Shown here piece by piece: positions 15,740-30,224 of a stretch of 64,000 nt of DNA (the stretch's first letter is position 1; every line of letters begins with the position of its first letter). This stretch comes from Asaia bogorensis (lineage in GTDB: Bacteria > Pseudomonadota > Alphaproteobacteria > CACIAM-22H2): positions 1 through 64,000 of the forward strand of contig CAMDLT010000007.1 of the NCBI GenBank assembly GCA_945901855.1. The letters run 5' to 3'. Below the pieces are notes generated by a model. It had not been told where the DNA came from. It saw nothing but the letters and a program-made list of their open reading frames with translations, and did no database searches. A program made the position numbers and the translations under genes.

Positions 15740-16288
15740 ATGAACGAGCCTGCACAACCGGCCGACCCCAGCCCCAATCGGCCGCCGGACGCGTATGCGG
15801 TGCCACCCGTGCGACCGGATACGGTTGCGGGGCCAGGGCGCGTCTATGATTGGGCGCTGATCGTGGCGATGCTGACCGAGGGGCATCCCATCCAGGAGGT
15901 TGCGCGGTTCACCGGCTGCTCGCGCTCGCAGATCTGGCGCATCTTGCGGCGCTCGAATGTGGCGCGCAGCATGCTGCAGGAAGTGCGCATCCGGCGCGCG
16001 GTCGAATCCGCCACGCGGCTGGAACTGGCGCGCGAGGCATCGGTCGATCTGATTTTGAGCCAGGTGCGCGACGGGAATCTGCGCGCCGCTTTGTGGGTCG
16101 CCGACCGGCTGGGGGTCACCAGTTGGGGGTACCCTACCAAAAAGATTGCCCCCCAAGCGGCGGATGGCGCGGCGTCGGCCGAGGCGGCTTCTGCGCCCGA
16201 TCCGGACCGCTCGCTCTATCTCGACGACGAGGGCAATTGCGTGGCGTCGCCGCACGGCACGGAATTTGACCTCAAATTGGACCGGTAA
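15740..16288 (+). CDS. Helix-turn-helix protein of unknown role
   Basis: This 182-residue protein starts with a Pro/Ala-rich 35-residue lead and then a homeodomain-like HTH: IVAMLTEGHPIQEVARFTGCSRSQIWRILRRSN (about residues 42-74). A helical part (RRAVESATRLELAREASVDLILSQVRDGNLRAALWVADRLGV) follows; its DGNLRAALWVADRLGV end is seen in terminase-small-subunit-like and related proteins. The tail is low-complexity and acidic. No phage genes are beside it, so calling it a terminase would be unsafe. DNA binding is likely. It stands alone, with its own -10 candidate and SD. Confidence 0.6.
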   Translation: MNEPAQPADPSPNRPPDAYAVPPVRPDTVAGPGRVYDWALIVAMLTEGHPIQEVARFTGCSRSQIWRILRRSNVARSMLQEVRIRRAVESATRLELAREASVDLILSQVRDGNLRAALWVADRLGVTSWGYPTKKIAPQAADGAASAEAASAPDPDRSLYLDDEGNCVASPHGTEFDLKLDR

Positions 16289-16318
16289 ATGAACAATATC
16301 AACGGCATCGTATGCGAC

Positions 16319-16384
16319 ATGTCGCGCAGATGTCGCGTCCATGTCGCGCATGTGTCGCGTCCATGTCGCGCAGATGTCGCGCAG
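16319..16384. repeat. Tandem array of six 11-bp repeats (ATGTCGCGNNN)
   Basis: Six head-to-tail 11-bp units start at 16319, 16330, 16341, 16352, 16363 and 16374. The first 8 bases are ATGTCGCG in all but the fourth (GTGTCGCG), and the last three vary between CAG, TCC and CAT. The array lies between the HTH gene stop and the DUF1127 terminator, in no supported gene. An 11-bp period is close to one helical turn, so it may present same-face protein sites, or it may be a simple slippage product. Confidence 0.85.
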
Positions 16385-16426
16385 CAATCGCATGCCGGTC
16401 CGGATGCCGGTGCGGGCTGCTGCACC

Positions 16427-16461
16427 AACAAAAACGGCAGCCTTTCGAAAAAGGCTGCCGT
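16427..16461 (-). terminator. Rho-independent terminator of the DUF1127 gene
   Basis: On the minus strand ACGGCAGCC (16461-16453) pairs with GGCTGCCGT (16442-16434) around a 10-nt loop, followed by TTTTGTTG. It begins 25 nt after the stop of the gene at 16487-16855. The 9-bp GC-rich stem plus U-tract is a standard intrinsic terminator. Confidence 0.85.
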
Positions 16462-16486
16462 GTTCGTCGGTCGGATCGAAGCGTCT

Positions 16487-16855
16487 TCAGGCGGCGTTGC
16501 GATTGCGGTCTTGGTTGGCCGCAGCGCGCCGCGTGTCGGTCGCGTTTTTGCGGAATTCCTGGCCGTCGCGCACATAGTGGCCGGCCGCGACTTGGTCGAT
16601 TTCCCCGCGGCTCAAGCCGATATCGGCCAAAATGCGATCGTCAAGACGTTCAAGTTCGGCAAAGGTCACGCGGCGTTCGTTCCAGGCGCGCAGACGCGCA
16701 ACCAGGCCCGCAGCGGCGTCGTAGGCAGCCACGATCGCGCCAGCAGCAAAGGCTGCAAAGGCGCGGCTGCGCAGGGTACGTGCATCGAGAGCCAACGCTG
16801 CCGGGTTGACCGTGGAACGGCCGTGGGTGGCGGACGCGAGCTTGAGGGCGGACAT
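16487..16855 (-). CDS. DUF1127 (YjiS-like) domain protein
   Basis: This 122-residue protein has an Ala-rich N-terminal half and the DUF1127 core RLRAWNERRVTFAELERLDDRILADIGLSRGEIDQ (about 55-89), then a polar tail. Small DUF1127 proteins are linked in some alphaproteobacteria to RNA metabolism and phosphate or stress responses; a specific role is not shown here. The ATG at 16855 is chosen over one at 16870 because GGAG lies 9 nt upstream of it. It is a monocistronic unit ending in a clear terminator; a small inverted repeat GTTCG/CGAAC lies near 16910-16923 upstream. Confidence 0.8.
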   Translation of the reverse strand: MSALKLASATHGRSTVNPAALALDARTLRSRAFAAFAAGAIVAAYDAAAGLVARLRAWNERRVTFAELERLDDRILADIGLSRGEIDQVAAGHYVRDGQEFRKNATDTRRAAANQDRNRNAA

Positions 16856-17106
16856 GACAATAATCTCCATCTTCGGGACGAACCGGACCCGCCAATCGGG
16901 CCCCCAAATCGTTCGCCAACGAACAATCTCAATGTAGGTCTCATTTTATTGTTTGAAACGGGTCAATATTGCGATGCAGCAATGCACATACTGCATATTG
17001 CCCGCCACATTTTCTCCAAACTTGCATGGCTGCGATGGGGCCAAGCGCCGATATTCTGCGACCCTCAGTCATGGACTCTTCTCCCTCCAAAGTTTCGGTG
17101 TGCCGC

Positions 17107-19125
17107 ATGAGCTATCAAGGCGACGACGCGTTGGCGCGTCTTTTGACCAAACAGGAAGCGTTTTTGGACGTCGCTGGCGTGCGCCGGTTGGTGGCGGGCG
17201 TGTTGGCGGCCCCCCCCGCGTTCGATGCCGATCCTGCATGGCATGCGCTGGTCGCAGGCAATCCGTCGTCGGCCCTGGCAGCCCAGCTTGAGGCGTTGAA
17301 GACGCAAATCGCCGCAGATTTGCCGGAGGAAACCGCGTGGTCGCGCACGCGCGTCGCCGAATTTCGTGCCGAGCTTGCCCGCCAGAAGCTCGACGGTTTT
17401 GTGCTGCCGCGCGGCGACGAGCATCAGGGCGAATATGTCAGCCCGCGCGCCGAGCGGCTGTGGTGGCTGACCAACTTTGCGGGCTCGGCCGGCGCGTGCG
17501 TCGTGCTCGCCGACAAGGCCGCCATGTTCGTCGACGGGCGCTACACGCTCCAGGTGCAGACGCAGGTAGACGGCCGGACATTCGCCTATTGCCATCTGGT
17601 CGACAATCCGCCCGCCGACTGGCTTGCCGCCAATGCGGCCGCGGGCCAGCGCATCGGCTACGATCCCTGGCTGCATTCGAGCGATTCGGTCGAGCGCTTG
17701 CGCCAGGCCTGCGCCAAGGCGGGCGCCGAGCTTGTCGCCGTCGCGCGCAATCCGGTGGATGCCGTGTGGAGCGGCCAGCCCAATGTGCCGCTTGGACCCG
17801 TGGTGCCGCACAAGCTCAAGTTTGCGGGCAAGTCGGCTGCCGACAAGCGCGCCGACATCGCCGCCAAGCTGCGGGCCGAACGGATCGATGCGGCGATCGT
17901 GTCGGCGCCCGACAGTCTGGCGTGGCTCTTGAACTTGCGCGGCGCCGACGTGCCGCACACGCCCGTGGCACTCGGGTTTGCGATCGTGCCGGCGGACGAC
18001 GCCAAACCGCTCGAGCTGTTCATGGAACCGCTTAAGCTCACGCCTGCGGTGCGTGCCGAGCTTGGCAACCGCGTGCGGATCCGGCCGCCCGGCGAACTTG
18101 GCGAAGCGCTCGACGCATGGGGCGCCGCCAAAGCGCGGGTCCTCACCGACCGGCTGACCGCTGCGGCCTGGATCGACCAGCGGTTGGCGCAGGGCGGCGC
18201 GGTGCTCGCGCGCGACGTCTGCCCCTGCGCGCTGCCCAAAGCCTGCAAAAATCCGCAGGAACTCGCCGGCATTCGCGCGGCGCATCTGCGCGACGGCGCC
18301 GCCGTCACCAAATTTTTGGCGTGGTTGGCCCTCGAAGCGCCGTCGGGTCGGTACGACGAAATTGCTCTCGCCGACCGGCTGCTCGAATTCCGCAAGGCGA
18401 CCGGCGTGCTGCGCGACACCAGTTTCAGCACGATCTCCGGCGCCGGGCCCAACGGCGCCATCGTCCATTATCGCGCGACGCCCGAAACCGCGCGGCGGCT
18501 GGAAAGCGGCATGGTCTATCTGGTCGATTCCGGCGGCCAGTACGAAGACGGCACCACCGACATCACGCGCACCGTCGCCGTGGGCGAAGTCGGCCGCGAA
18601 GCGCGCGAGCGCTTCACGCGGGTGCTCAAGGGCCATATCGCGCTCGCCTGCGCGCGCTTCCCCAAGGGCACGTCCGGCTCGCAGCTCGACGTGCTCGCCA
18701 GGCGCGCCCTGTGGGATGCCGGTCTCGATTACGACCACGGCACGGGGCACGGCGTCGGCGCGTTTTTGTCGGTCCACGAAGGCCCGCAGCGCATCGCCAA
18801 AATGCCCAACAGCGTGGCGCTCCAGCCCGGCATGGTCGTCTCGAACGAGCCCGGCTACTACAAGACCGGGGCCTACGGCATCCGCATCGAGAACCTCGTC
18901 GCGGTCGCCGAACTGCCTGCAATCCAAGGTTGGGAGCGGCCGATGCTCGGCTTCGAAACCCTGACGCTCGCCCCCATCGACCGCAACATGGTCGAAGCGG
19001 GGCTGCTCGATCCGGGCGAGCGCGCCTGGCTCGATGCCTACCACGCGCGCGTCGCGGCGACGATCGCGCCGCTGGTCGACGATGCCACTGGAAGTTGGCT
19101 CGCGTGGGCGACCGCCCCGCTCTAG
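17107..19125 (+). CDS. pepP: Xaa-Pro aminopeptidase (aminopeptidase P, M24B)
   Basis: This enzyme removes an N-terminal residue preceding proline. The 672-residue protein has the three-part build of the larger (eukaryote-like) aminopeptidase P: two creatinase-N domains (PRGDEHQGEYV near residue 100, then KRADIAAKLRAERIDAAIVS) and the C-terminal pita-bread metallopeptidase. Metal ligands are visible in VDSGGQYEDGTTDITRT (two Asp), GTGHGVGAFLSVHEGP (His), SNEPGYY (Glu) and RIENLV (Glu). The start is uncertain: ATG 17107 or ATG 17071, neither with a clear SD. It overlaps the convergent 98-residue gene by 4 nt. Confidence 0.88.
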   Translation: MSYQGDDALARLLTKQEAFLDVAGVRRLVAGVLAAPPAFDADPAWHALVAGNPSSALAAQLEALKTQIAADLPEETAWSRTRVAEFRAELARQKLDGFVLPRGDEHQGEYVSPRAERLWWLTNFAGSAGACVVLADKAAMFVDGRYTLQVQTQVDGRTFAYCHLVDNPPADWLAANAAAGQRIGYDPWLHSSDSVERLRQACAKAGAELVAVARNPVDAVWSGQPNVPLGPVVPHKLKFAGKSAADKRADIAAKLRAERIDAAIVSAPDSLAWLLNLRGADVPHTPVALGFAIVPADDAKPLELFMEPLKLTPAVRAELGNRVRIRPPGELGEALDAWGAAKARVLTDRLTAAAWIDQRLAQGGAVLARDVCPCALPKACKNPQELAGIRAAHLRDGAAVTKFLAWLALEAPSGRYDEIALADRLLEFRKATGVLRDTSFSTISGAGPNGAIVHYRATPETARRLESGMVYLVDSGGQYEDGTTDITRTVAVGEVGREARERFTRVLKGHIALACARFPKGTSGSQLDVLARRALWDAGLDYDHGTGHGVGAFLSVHEGPQRIAKMPNSVALQPGMVVSNEPGYYKTGAYGIRIENLVAVAELPAIQGWERPMLGFETLTLAPIDRNMVEAGLLDPGERAWLDAYHARVAATIAPLVDDATGSWLAWATAPL

Positions 19126-19418
19126 AAATCGGCCCGGAACACCAGCCGCTCGCCCGGCAGGCCCGCACTCGCGCGCGCGATCTCCAGGCACATCTCGATG
19201 AAGCCCTCGGGATGGTCGAAGGAATAGGCGTTGGCGAAGTTGGCGAGGTCGCGGAGTTCCTTTCGCGTGAACGCCAAAGCGCCGTCGCCCGCCGGCGTGC
19301 CGAGGGCGAAGGCGTCGACAATGTCGGCGAGCGAATAGTCCTCGCCCAGTTCCTCGCCCGCATAGACATGCACGGTCAGCGCCGTGCCGTCGGGCTTGAG
19401 GACCGTGACGGCCGGCAT
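19122..19418 (-). CDS. Small protein of unknown function downstream of ligA
   Basis: This 98-residue acidic protein (MPAVTVLKPDGTALTVHVYAGEE start) is not one I recognise. It appears to have a short beta hairpin followed by helices (YSLADIVDAFALG, FTRKELRDLANFANAYSF, GFIEMCLEIARASA). The ATG lies 3 nt after the ligA stop with the same strong third-position GC, which supports a real gene at the end of the recN-ligA unit. There is no signal peptide, membrane segment or catalytic motif. Confidence 0.55.
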   Translation of the reverse strand: MPAVTVLKPDGTALTVHVYAGEELGEDYSLADIVDAFALGTPAGDGALAFTRKELRDLANFANAYSFDHPEGFIEMCLEIARASAGLPGERLVFRADF

Positions 19419-19421
19419 CGT

Positions 19422-24199
<4,778 letters not shown>

Positions 24200-24253
24200 A
24201 AATCGAATATAGCGTATCTCGCGCCGTTTTTTAACCCCCGCGTCGCGCGGGGT

Positions 24254-25204
24254 TCACTCGGCGATGCCGCCAAGCGACGGGGTCGCTTTGTCGGCGTGCC
24301 GGTAGCTGTCGACCGTCATTTCGGTCCAGCGCCAGGCGTCTTTGTTCGACAGCAGCGCGTGCAGGGCCGCATTGTTGTGGCGATGGCCCGACCGCTTGGC
24401 GCGCACATGGCCCAACAGCGGTCCGCCCGCCAGATAAAAATCGCCGACCAGATCGAGCACCTTGTGGCGCACGAATTCGTCGTCGAACCGCAGGCCGTCT
24501 TCGTTGAGGATTCGGCTGCCGGAAATCACGACCGCATTGTCGAGCGAACCGCCGCGCGCCAAGCCCATCGCGCGCAATTGCGCCACTTCGTGTTCGAAGC
24601 CGAAGGTGCGGGCACGCGCGATTTCCTGGCGGAAGGCGCCGGGATCCAGCGCGATATGCAAATGCTGGCGGCCGATCGCGTCGCTGGCAAAATCGATCTC
24701 GAATTCGGCCGAAAAGCCTGCCCCCGGCAGCAAATCCAGGCGCGCATCGCCGTCTTCGATCGAAAGCGGCTTCAATATTTCGATGCCGCGGCGCGTGGCC
24801 GCCTGTTCGATCGTGCCCGCGCACTCGATCAAGAACAAAAACGGCGCCGACGAGCCGTCCATGACGGGCAATTCGTCCGCATCCACCTCGACGATCAGAT
24901 TGTCGATCTCGGCACCGTAAAGGGCGGCCATCAAATGCTCGACCGTGCCGATACGCGTGCCCGCCTCGTTGATCAGCATCGAGCACAGGCGCGTGTCGCG
25001 CACATTGCGAAAATCGGCTTTCAGCACGCCCGCCGCACCCGCCACGTCGCGGCGACGGAACACAATGCCGTGATTGGGCGGTGCGGGCAAAAGCTGCATC
25101 AATACTTTGCGGCCCGAATGCAGGCCCGTGCCGGCGCAAGCAATCGGGCCCTTCAAGGTCCGTTGCGCGATCGGTCGCGGTTTGTTGGCGCGTCTGCCCA
25201 GCAA
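24254..25204 (-). CDS. lpxC: UDP-3-O-acyl-N-acetylglucosamine deacetylase
   Basis: LpxC is a zinc amidase that catalyses the committed step of lipid A synthesis. The 316-residue protein has TLKGPIACAGTGLHSGRKV at the start, the zinc-site TVEHLMAALYG, VMDGSSAPF, HKVLDLVGDFYLAG (second His and Asp ligands) and the catalytic GHRHNN motif. It stands directly after ftsZ, separated by a strong hairpin terminator, so it probably has its own promoter in the 180-nt spacer. Confidence 0.96.
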   Translation of the reverse strand: MLGRRANKPRPIAQRTLKGPIACAGTGLHSGRKVLMQLLPAPPNHGIVFRRRDVAGAAGVLKADFRNVRDTRLCSMLINEAGTRIGTVEHLMAALYGAEIDNLIVEVDADELPVMDGSSAPFLFLIECAGTIEQAATRRGIEILKPLSIEDGDARLDLLPGAGFSAEFEIDFASDAIGRQHLHIALDPGAFRQEIARARTFGFEHEVAQLRAMGLARGGSLDNAVVISGSRILNEDGLRFDDEFVRHKVLDLVGDFYLAGGPLLGHVRAKRSGHRHNNAALHALLSNKDAWRWTEMTVDSYRHADKATPSLGGIAE

Positions 25205-25285
25205 TTCAGACTCCTGTTCCTGGAGCGGTTCGTCTGCCCCATAACGCGTGCAGCGCGATCCTTCTTCCCGGCGATTCCGTGCCCC

Positions 25286-25338
25286 AAAAAGCGCTTGAGG
25301 CTCCGAAGGTGGTACAAGACCGCCTTCGGAGCCTCAAG
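25286..25338 (-). terminator. Strong intrinsic terminator of the dcw cluster after ftsZ
   Basis: Exact 16-bp arms (25294-25309 and 25323-25338) extend to about 20 pairs through TGGT/ACCG with a 5-nt loop. On the minus strand the stem is followed by CGCTTTTTGG, 46 nt after the ftsZ stop. On the plus strand a weaker T-run (CCTTTTATT) follows, but no plus-strand gene leads into it. It separates the dcw transcript from lpxC. Confidence 0.85.
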
Positions 25339-25384
25339 TCACCTTTTATTGCGACTTGTTGCAGGTTGGATACAACTCTGCTTC

Positions 25385-27067
25385 TTAGTTGGCCTGCCGA
25401 CGCAGGAAGGCCGGGATTTCAAGCAGATCGTCTTCGGTTTTGGACTGGATGCGATCCGAGGGATCGAGCCCGCCCAAACGCGGCTGCGCGACCGCCGGCT
25501 GCGGTGCCGCCTGGGCCGCCGGCGCGGCCGTCGGTTGCACCGCCGGTTGGGGCTGAACCGTCATGCTGCCGATCGGCGCACCCAAGGTGGGTTGGTTGCG
25601 GACGGGCTCGGACGCCGTGGCAGCCTCGCTGCGCGCCTGGCCCGAGCGGGTCATGCGTTCGAACAGCGAGACCTTGCGCTGTGCGGGCTTGGCGGCCGGG
25701 GCCGTCGTCTTGGCGGCGTTGACCATGTCGGCTTCGGCAAACGGATTTGCCGATGTGGGGGCAGGTTGCGCCACTTCGATCGCCTTGGGCGGGATGTAGG
25801 CTTCCGCAACCGCGACGGCGGCGGGGGCCACGGTCGTCGGTGCCGGTTCGGCATAGGGCGCAAGTTCGAGCGTCGGCATCGGGGCCGGTTCGATCTTGAA
25901 GGCCGTCGCTGTCTGCTGGACCGGATGGGCGGCTGCCGTCGCGGGCACGAAGGCCGACACGGCCGGGATCGTCGTTGCGGCGGCAACGGCTGCCGGTGCG
26001 GTCGTGGTCATGGGTGCGGGCGCTGCCGACGCCCCCATGGCGGGGCGCATCGCGGGCCGCGCGAAGTTGACCACGGACGTTTGGGGCTTGGGCTGCACCG
26101 CGGCGGCAGCATCGATGCCGGTCGCCACGACCGACACGCGCATGCGGCCGTTGAGCGTTTCGTCGAAGGTCGAGCCGAAGATGATGTTGGCTTCGGGATC
26201 GACTTCGTCGCGGATGCGGTTGGCGGCTTCGTCGACTTCGAACAGCGTCATGTCCATGCCGCCGGTGATGTTGATGAGCACGCCTTTGGCGCCCTTCATC
26301 GACACGTCGTCGAGCAGCGGGTTCGAAATCGCCTTCTGGGCGGCGTCGATGGCGCGGCTGTCGCCCTCGGCTTCGCCCGTGCCCATCATGGCTTTGCCCA
26401 TCTCGCCCATCACCGAGCGGATGTCGGCAAAGTCGAGATTGATGAGGCCCGGCATGACCATGAGGTCGGTCACGCCCCGGACGCCCGAATAGAGCACGTC
26501 GTCGGCCATTTTGAAGGCGTCGGCGAAGGTCGTGCGCTCGTTGGCGACCCGGAACAGATTCTGGTTCGGGATGATGATGAGCGTATCGACCGTCTGCTGC
26601 AGTTCCTCGATGCCCGCTTCCGCGAGCTTCATGCGGTGCGTGCCTTCGAAGTGGAAGGGCTTGGTCACCACGCCCACGGTCAGGATGCCGTGTTCGCGGC
26701 ATGCGCGCGCGATCACGGGCGCGGCACCCGTGCCGGTGCCCCCGCCCATGCCCGCCGCCACGAACACCATGTGCGAACCCTGGATGTGCTCCAGCAGATC
26801 GCCCATCGATTCTTCGGCCGCGATACGGCCGACATCGGGACGCGAGCCTGCGCCAAGACCCTGGGTTACGCCCACGCCAAGCTGCAGCTTGCGTTCCGCG
26901 ATCGACTGGCCGAGCGCTTGCGCGTCGGTGTTGGCGACGACGAACTCGACGCCTTCAAGCCGTGCGCGGATCATGTTGTTGACGGCATTGCCGCCGGCAC
27001 CGCCGACGCCGACGACGGTGATGCGCGGCTTGAGTTCGCCGGGAATGGTTCCAAGAGTGATGGGCAT
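25385..27067 (-). CDS. ftsZ: Cell division protein FtsZ
   Basis: FtsZ is the tubulin-like GTPase that forms the Z ring. The 560-residue protein has [16 protein letters not shown], the tubulin signature [26 protein letters not shown] and [14 protein letters not shown] long Ala/Pro-rich disordered linker of about 215 residues (roughly 330-545) joins this to the conserved C-terminal peptide [14 protein letters not shown] that binds FtsA and others. The ATG at 27067 has a near-perfect SD (GGAGGT). The linker is long, as in many alphaproteobacteria. It is the last gene of the dcw cluster. Confidence 0.97.
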   Translation of the reverse strand: MPITLGTIPGELKPRITVVGVGGAGGNAVNNMIRARLEGVEFVVANTDAQALGQSIAERKLQLGVGVTQGLGAGSRPDVGRIAAEESMGDLLEHIQGSHMVFVAAGMGGGTGTGAAPVIARACREHGILTVGVVTKPFHFEGTHRMKLAEAGIEELQQTVDTLIIIPNQNLFRVANERTTFADAFKMADDVLYSGVRGVTDLMVMPGLINLDFADIRSVMGEMGKAMMGTGEAEGDSRAIDAAQKAISNPLLDDVSMKGAKGVLINITGGMDMTLFEVDEAANRIRDEVDPEANIIFGSTFDETLNGRMRVSVVATGIDAAAAVQPKPQTSVVNFARPAMRPAMGASAAPAPMTTTAPAAVAAATTIPAVSAFVPATAAAHPVQQTATAFKIEPAPMPTLELAPYAEPAPTTVAPAAVAVAEAYIPPKAIEVAQPAPTSANPFAEADMVNAAKTTAPAAKPAQRKVSLFERMTRSGQARSEAATASEPVRNQPTLGAPIGSMTVQPQPAVQPTAAPAAQAAPQPAVAQPRLGGLDPSDRIQSKTEDDLLEIPAFLRRQAN

Positions 27068-27126
27068 GGTCGTTACCTCCGTTTGGCAAGGGTGCGATGG
27101 TTGGGTTGGGTCGACGGCGTTGGGCA

Positions 27127-28380
27127 TCACATGTTCTCCCGCAGCCACATTCCGACGCGGCCAAACAGTCCCACCCCCAGTGCCGGGGTGGCGTCAGGTC
27201 GCAGCGATTCGGCGCCCTTGGCAAGGGCGAAAGCGACAAGACCCGCACAGGCCGAAAAAGCGGGCCCGCCGGTCTGGTCGGCCAGTCCAGCAAGGCGAAC
27301 GGGTTTGCCCATGCGCACTTGCTTGTCGAGAACCATGGCGGCCAGTTCGCGAACGCCTTGGAGTTGCGATGCGCCGCCGGTCAGCACGACGCGGCGGCCC
27401 GCAACCCGGTCGAAGCCCGAGGCTTCGAGACGCTGGCGCACCATTTCGAACGTTTCTTCCAGACGCGGCGCGACGATGCCGGTCAGGATGGATTTGGGCA
27501 CGTGGTTGGCCTGGGCGTGGTCTTCTTCGCCCACCAGCGGCACGTCGATGACTTCGCGCTCGTCGGAGGGCGAGGGGATGCAACTGCCGTGCAGCGTCTT
27601 CATGCGCTCGGCATGCGCCAAGGGCGTCGAGAGCCCGCGCGCGATGTCGTTGGTGACGTGGGCGCCGCCGACCGCGATCGTGTCGGCGAACACGCAGTGC
27701 CCGTCGAAGAACACGGCAAGCGACGTCGTGCCGCCGCCCATGTCGATCACGCAGCTGCCCAGATCCATCTCGTCCACGGCCAGACATGCGAGGCCCGACG
27801 CGAGGGCGGGCATGACCGCGTCTTCGACTTCCAGATGGCAGCGCGCGACGACGTTTTCGAGATTGCGCACCGACCCTGCCGAGGCCGTGACCATATGCAT
27901 CTTCACGCCCAGGCGTTCGCCGCACATGCCGCGCGGATCGCGAATGCCGCGGCTGCCGTCGATCGTGAAGCCGACCGGGATCTGGTGGATCAAGCGGCGT
28001 TCGGGCGCCGTCTGGGTCTGGCGCGCCTGGTCGAGCACTTTGCGCAGATCGTTGTCGCCGATTTCGTGGCCCGAAATCGCGACCTCGACCGGGATCGTGC
28101 GCGATTGCGGCTGGCCGCCGATCAAATTGACGACCACGCTTTTGAGAGTTTCGCCCGCCATCTGTTCGGCCGCCGACACGGCCGACAGGATCGAGTGTTC
28201 CGCCTCGTCGAGATCGACGATCGAGCCCGCTTTGACGCCGCGGCTGATCTGGTGGCCGATGCCCACCACGCGCGCGGCTCCGTCGGCGTCCGCCTTGGCG
28301 ACGAAGCACGATACCTTGGTCGAGCCGAGGTCGAGCACGGCGACGAGACCGCTGCGCGATTTACGTTTGCTCTTGGCCAA
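27127..28380 (-). CDS. ftsA: Cell division protein FtsA
   Basis: FtsA is the actin-like ATPase that tethers FtsZ to the membrane and recruits later divisome proteins. The 417-residue protein has the phosphate-binding [12 protein letters not shown], the SHS2-type 1C domain ([15 protein letters not shown]), [14 protein letters not shown], and [15 protein letters not shown]-terminal amphipathic end [12 protein letters not shown] is the expected membrane-targeting helix. It is 12 nt after ftsQ and 59 nt before ftsZ, leaving room for the strong ftsZ ribosome site. Confidence 0.96.
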   Translation of the reverse strand: MAKSKRKSRSGLVAVLDLGSTKVSCFVAKADADGAARVVGIGHQISRGVKAGSIVDLDEAEHSILSAVSAAEQMAGETLKSVVVNLIGGQPQSRTIPVEVAISGHEIGDNDLRKVLDQARQTQTAPERRLIHQIPVGFTIDGSRGIRDPRGMCGERLGVKMHMVTASAGSVRNLENVVARCHLEVEDAVMPALASGLACLAVDEMDLGSCVIDMGGGTTSLAVFFDGHCVFADTIAVGGAHVTNDIARGLSTPLAHAERMKTLHGSCIPSPSDEREVIDVPLVGEEDHAQANHVPKSILTGIVAPRLEETFEMVRQRLEASGFDRVAGRRVVLTGGASQLQGVRELAAMVLDKQVRMGKPVRLAGLADQTGGPAFSACAGLVAFALAKGAESLRPDATPALGVGLFGRVGMWLRENM

Positions 28381-28392
28381 CGGGGGCGCTCC

Positions 28393-29280
28393 TTACGTGG
28401 GACGGTTGGGCCGGCGCGCAAGCTGCGCCGGTTGGGATTGGACGGGCAGCGTCGTGTCTTTGGCGACGCGCAGGATCAGCCGGTCGGGCAGGCGCAGATC
28501 GACCGCGACCACATTGCGGTCGACCAAGCCGTTGTCGCGCACGAGCTGGGCAAGGCGCTCGTAGGCGGCGCCCGCGTTGGTCTCGGGCAAGTTCACGTCG
28601 ACGCCGTTGTCGAGGCGCAGGTTCCAGCGCCGCCCGCCGACGCGCACGGCAGCCGCAATGCGCTTCAGCATCGCGGGCTCGGTTTCCAGCAGCGCCAGAA
28701 GCGCGCCCGCAGCCGCAGGCGCATCGTCGCCGACCACGACCAGAAGATCGCCAAAGCGCGCGGGATCGGTGCCCGCGATCTCGTGCCCTTGCGAATCGAT
28801 CACGGCGAAGCGCCCCTGGCGTTGCCACAGGGCAAGCGGGATGCGTTCTTCGAGCCGCACGAAAATCGTGTCGGGCAGGCGCCGCTCCACCGACGCGCGG
28901 CGCACCCACGGCAGCTGTTCGAGCTCGGCCTTGGCGGCATAAGGATCGAACGCGAGGATGGGCGCGCCCCGGCGCGCGTCGAGTACGGCGCGCAGGTCGC
29001 GCGGGTCGGTCTGGATCCGGCCTTCGACCAGAACGTCGCGCACCGCAAGGCCCGCACGCGCGCTGGCGGCGATGGCCTGGCGTTCGATATCGACTTGGAT
29101 GTCGGCGATGGTCTGCGGCATGCCGTTGTTCCACTCGAAGATCGCGACGCCACCAAGGCCGCCGACGACGAGCAGCACGGCGCTTGCCTTGATCGCGAGC
29201 GGCGAGGGGTGCCACGACAGCACGCGGCGCCAGCCGAAACGGCGCGCGGGCTTTTTGGTTTTGGCGCGGTTCCGGCTCAT
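28393..29280 (-). CDS. ftsQ: Cell division protein FtsQ
   Basis: FtsQ is a bitopic divisome protein linking early and late components. The 295-residue protein has a basic cytoplasmic N-terminus (MSRNRAKTKKPARRFGWRR), one membrane segment (about 30-47, IKASAVLLVVGGLGGVAIF), a POTRA domain (VRDVLVEGRIQTDPRDLRAVLD) and the FtsQ domain (PWVRRASVERRLPDTIFVRLEERIPLALW). Its ATG overlaps the ddlB stop as ATGA. Confidence 0.94.
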   Translation of the reverse strand: MSRNRAKTKKPARRFGWRRVLSWHPSPLAIKASAVLLVVGGLGGVAIFEWNNGMPQTIADIQVDIERQAIAASARAGLAVRDVLVEGRIQTDPRDLRAVLDARRGAPILAFDPYAAKAELEQLPWVRRASVERRLPDTIFVRLEERIPLALWQRQGRFAVIDSQGHEIAGTDPARFGDLLVVVGDDAPAAAGALLALLETEPAMLKRIAAAVRVGGRRWNLRLDNGVDVNLPETNAGAAYERLAQLVRDNGLVDRNVVAVDLRLPDRLILRVAKDTTLPVQSQPAQLARRPNRPT

Positions 29281-30224
29281 GGCGCTGGCTTTCGGACGGG
29301 ACCGTCGTGGCGCGCCTGTTCGACCAGCCGCGCGCAAAGATCGGCAAAAGCAATCCCGCTTGCCGCCGCGATTTCGGGAACAAGCGACAGGGGCGTCATG
29401 CCGGGCTGGGTGTTGACTTCCAGCAGGCACAACTGGCCGGGTTCGCCTGCCGTATCGTCGTAGCGAATATCGGCGCGGCTCACGCCCCGGCAGCCGAGGG
29501 CGCGATGCGCTTCGAGCGCGATGTCGAGGGCGCGGGCATACGCGCTGGCGGCGATCGGGGCCGGGCACAGATGGATCGCTTTGCCGTCGGTGTACTTGGC
29601 CGTGTAGTCGTAGAAGCCGTTGTTGGGGCGGATTTCGAGCACGCCCAGCGCTTGCGCCGAACCGTTGGCGCCGAGCACTGCAACCGTCAATTCGCGGCCC
29701 GGCACGTAGCGTTCGACCAGCACTTCGTCGTCGAACGGCCAGGGCTCTTGGGCCAGCGCCGCAAGGTCGGCCGCGTCGAGCACGATCTTGACGCCCACGC
29801 TCGAGCCTTCGTTGGTCGGCTTCATGACGAAGGGCGTGGCCATCGCGCGGCCCGACAGCACCGCATCGCGGTGGAAGACGCCGCCTTCGGCGACGGGCAG
29901 GCCGTGGCTCGCGAAAATCTTGCGCGCCATCGGCTTGTCCATCGCGACCGCCGAGGCGAGCAGGCCCGAATGGGTGTAGGGAATGCCCGCAAGATCGAGC
30001 AGACCCTGGATGGTGCCGTCTTCGGCAAAGCGGCCGTGCAGCGCGTTGAAGATCGCATCCGGTTTGCGCGCAAGCGCGGCCACGAGCCCTTCGAGCGCGA
30101 CAAAATCGTGTTCCTCCACGGCATAGCCTTTGGCGCGCAGCGCCTCGGCGCACGCCGCACCGGACACGAGGCTGACCTCGCGCTCGCTCGACAGTCCGCC
30201 CTTGAGCAGCAAAACCCGCGTCAC
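29277..30224 (-). CDS. ddlB: D-alanine--D-alanine ligase
   Basis: Ddl makes the D-Ala-D-Ala dipeptide used by MurF. The 315-residue ATP-grasp protein has GGLSSEREVSLVSG, ALHGRFAEDGTIQGLLD, PFVMKPTNEGSSVGV, EVLVERYVPGRELTVAVL and LEVNTQPGMTPLSLVPEIA (metal-binding end). A GTG start at 30224 is chosen: it overlaps the murB stop as GTGA and has GGGGGA 6 nt upstream. The ATG at 30230, only two codons earlier, would put the SD against the start codon. Confidence 0.94.
   Translation of the reverse strand: MTRVLLLKGGLSSEREVSLVSGAACAEALRAKGYAVEEHDFVALEGLVAALARKPDAIFNALHGRFAEDGTIQGLLDLAGIPYTHSGLLASAVAMDKPMARKIFASHGLPVAEGGVFHRDAVLSGRAMATPFVMKPTNEGSSVGVKIVLDAADLAALAQEPWPFDDEVLVERYVPGRELTVAVLGANGSAQALGVLEIRPNNGFYDYTAKYTDGKAIHLCPAPIAASAYARALDIALEAHRALGCRGVSRADIRYDDTAGEPGQLCLLEVNTQPGMTPLSLVPEIAAASGIAFADLCARLVEQARHDGPVRKPAP

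Noticed and set aside
15740..16288. Phage terminase small subunit
   Set aside because: HTH and part of the helical region are reminiscent, but no large terminase or other phage gene is present.
16319..16384. CRISPR-like array
   Set aside because: Units are 11 bp with no spacers and no cas genes nearby.
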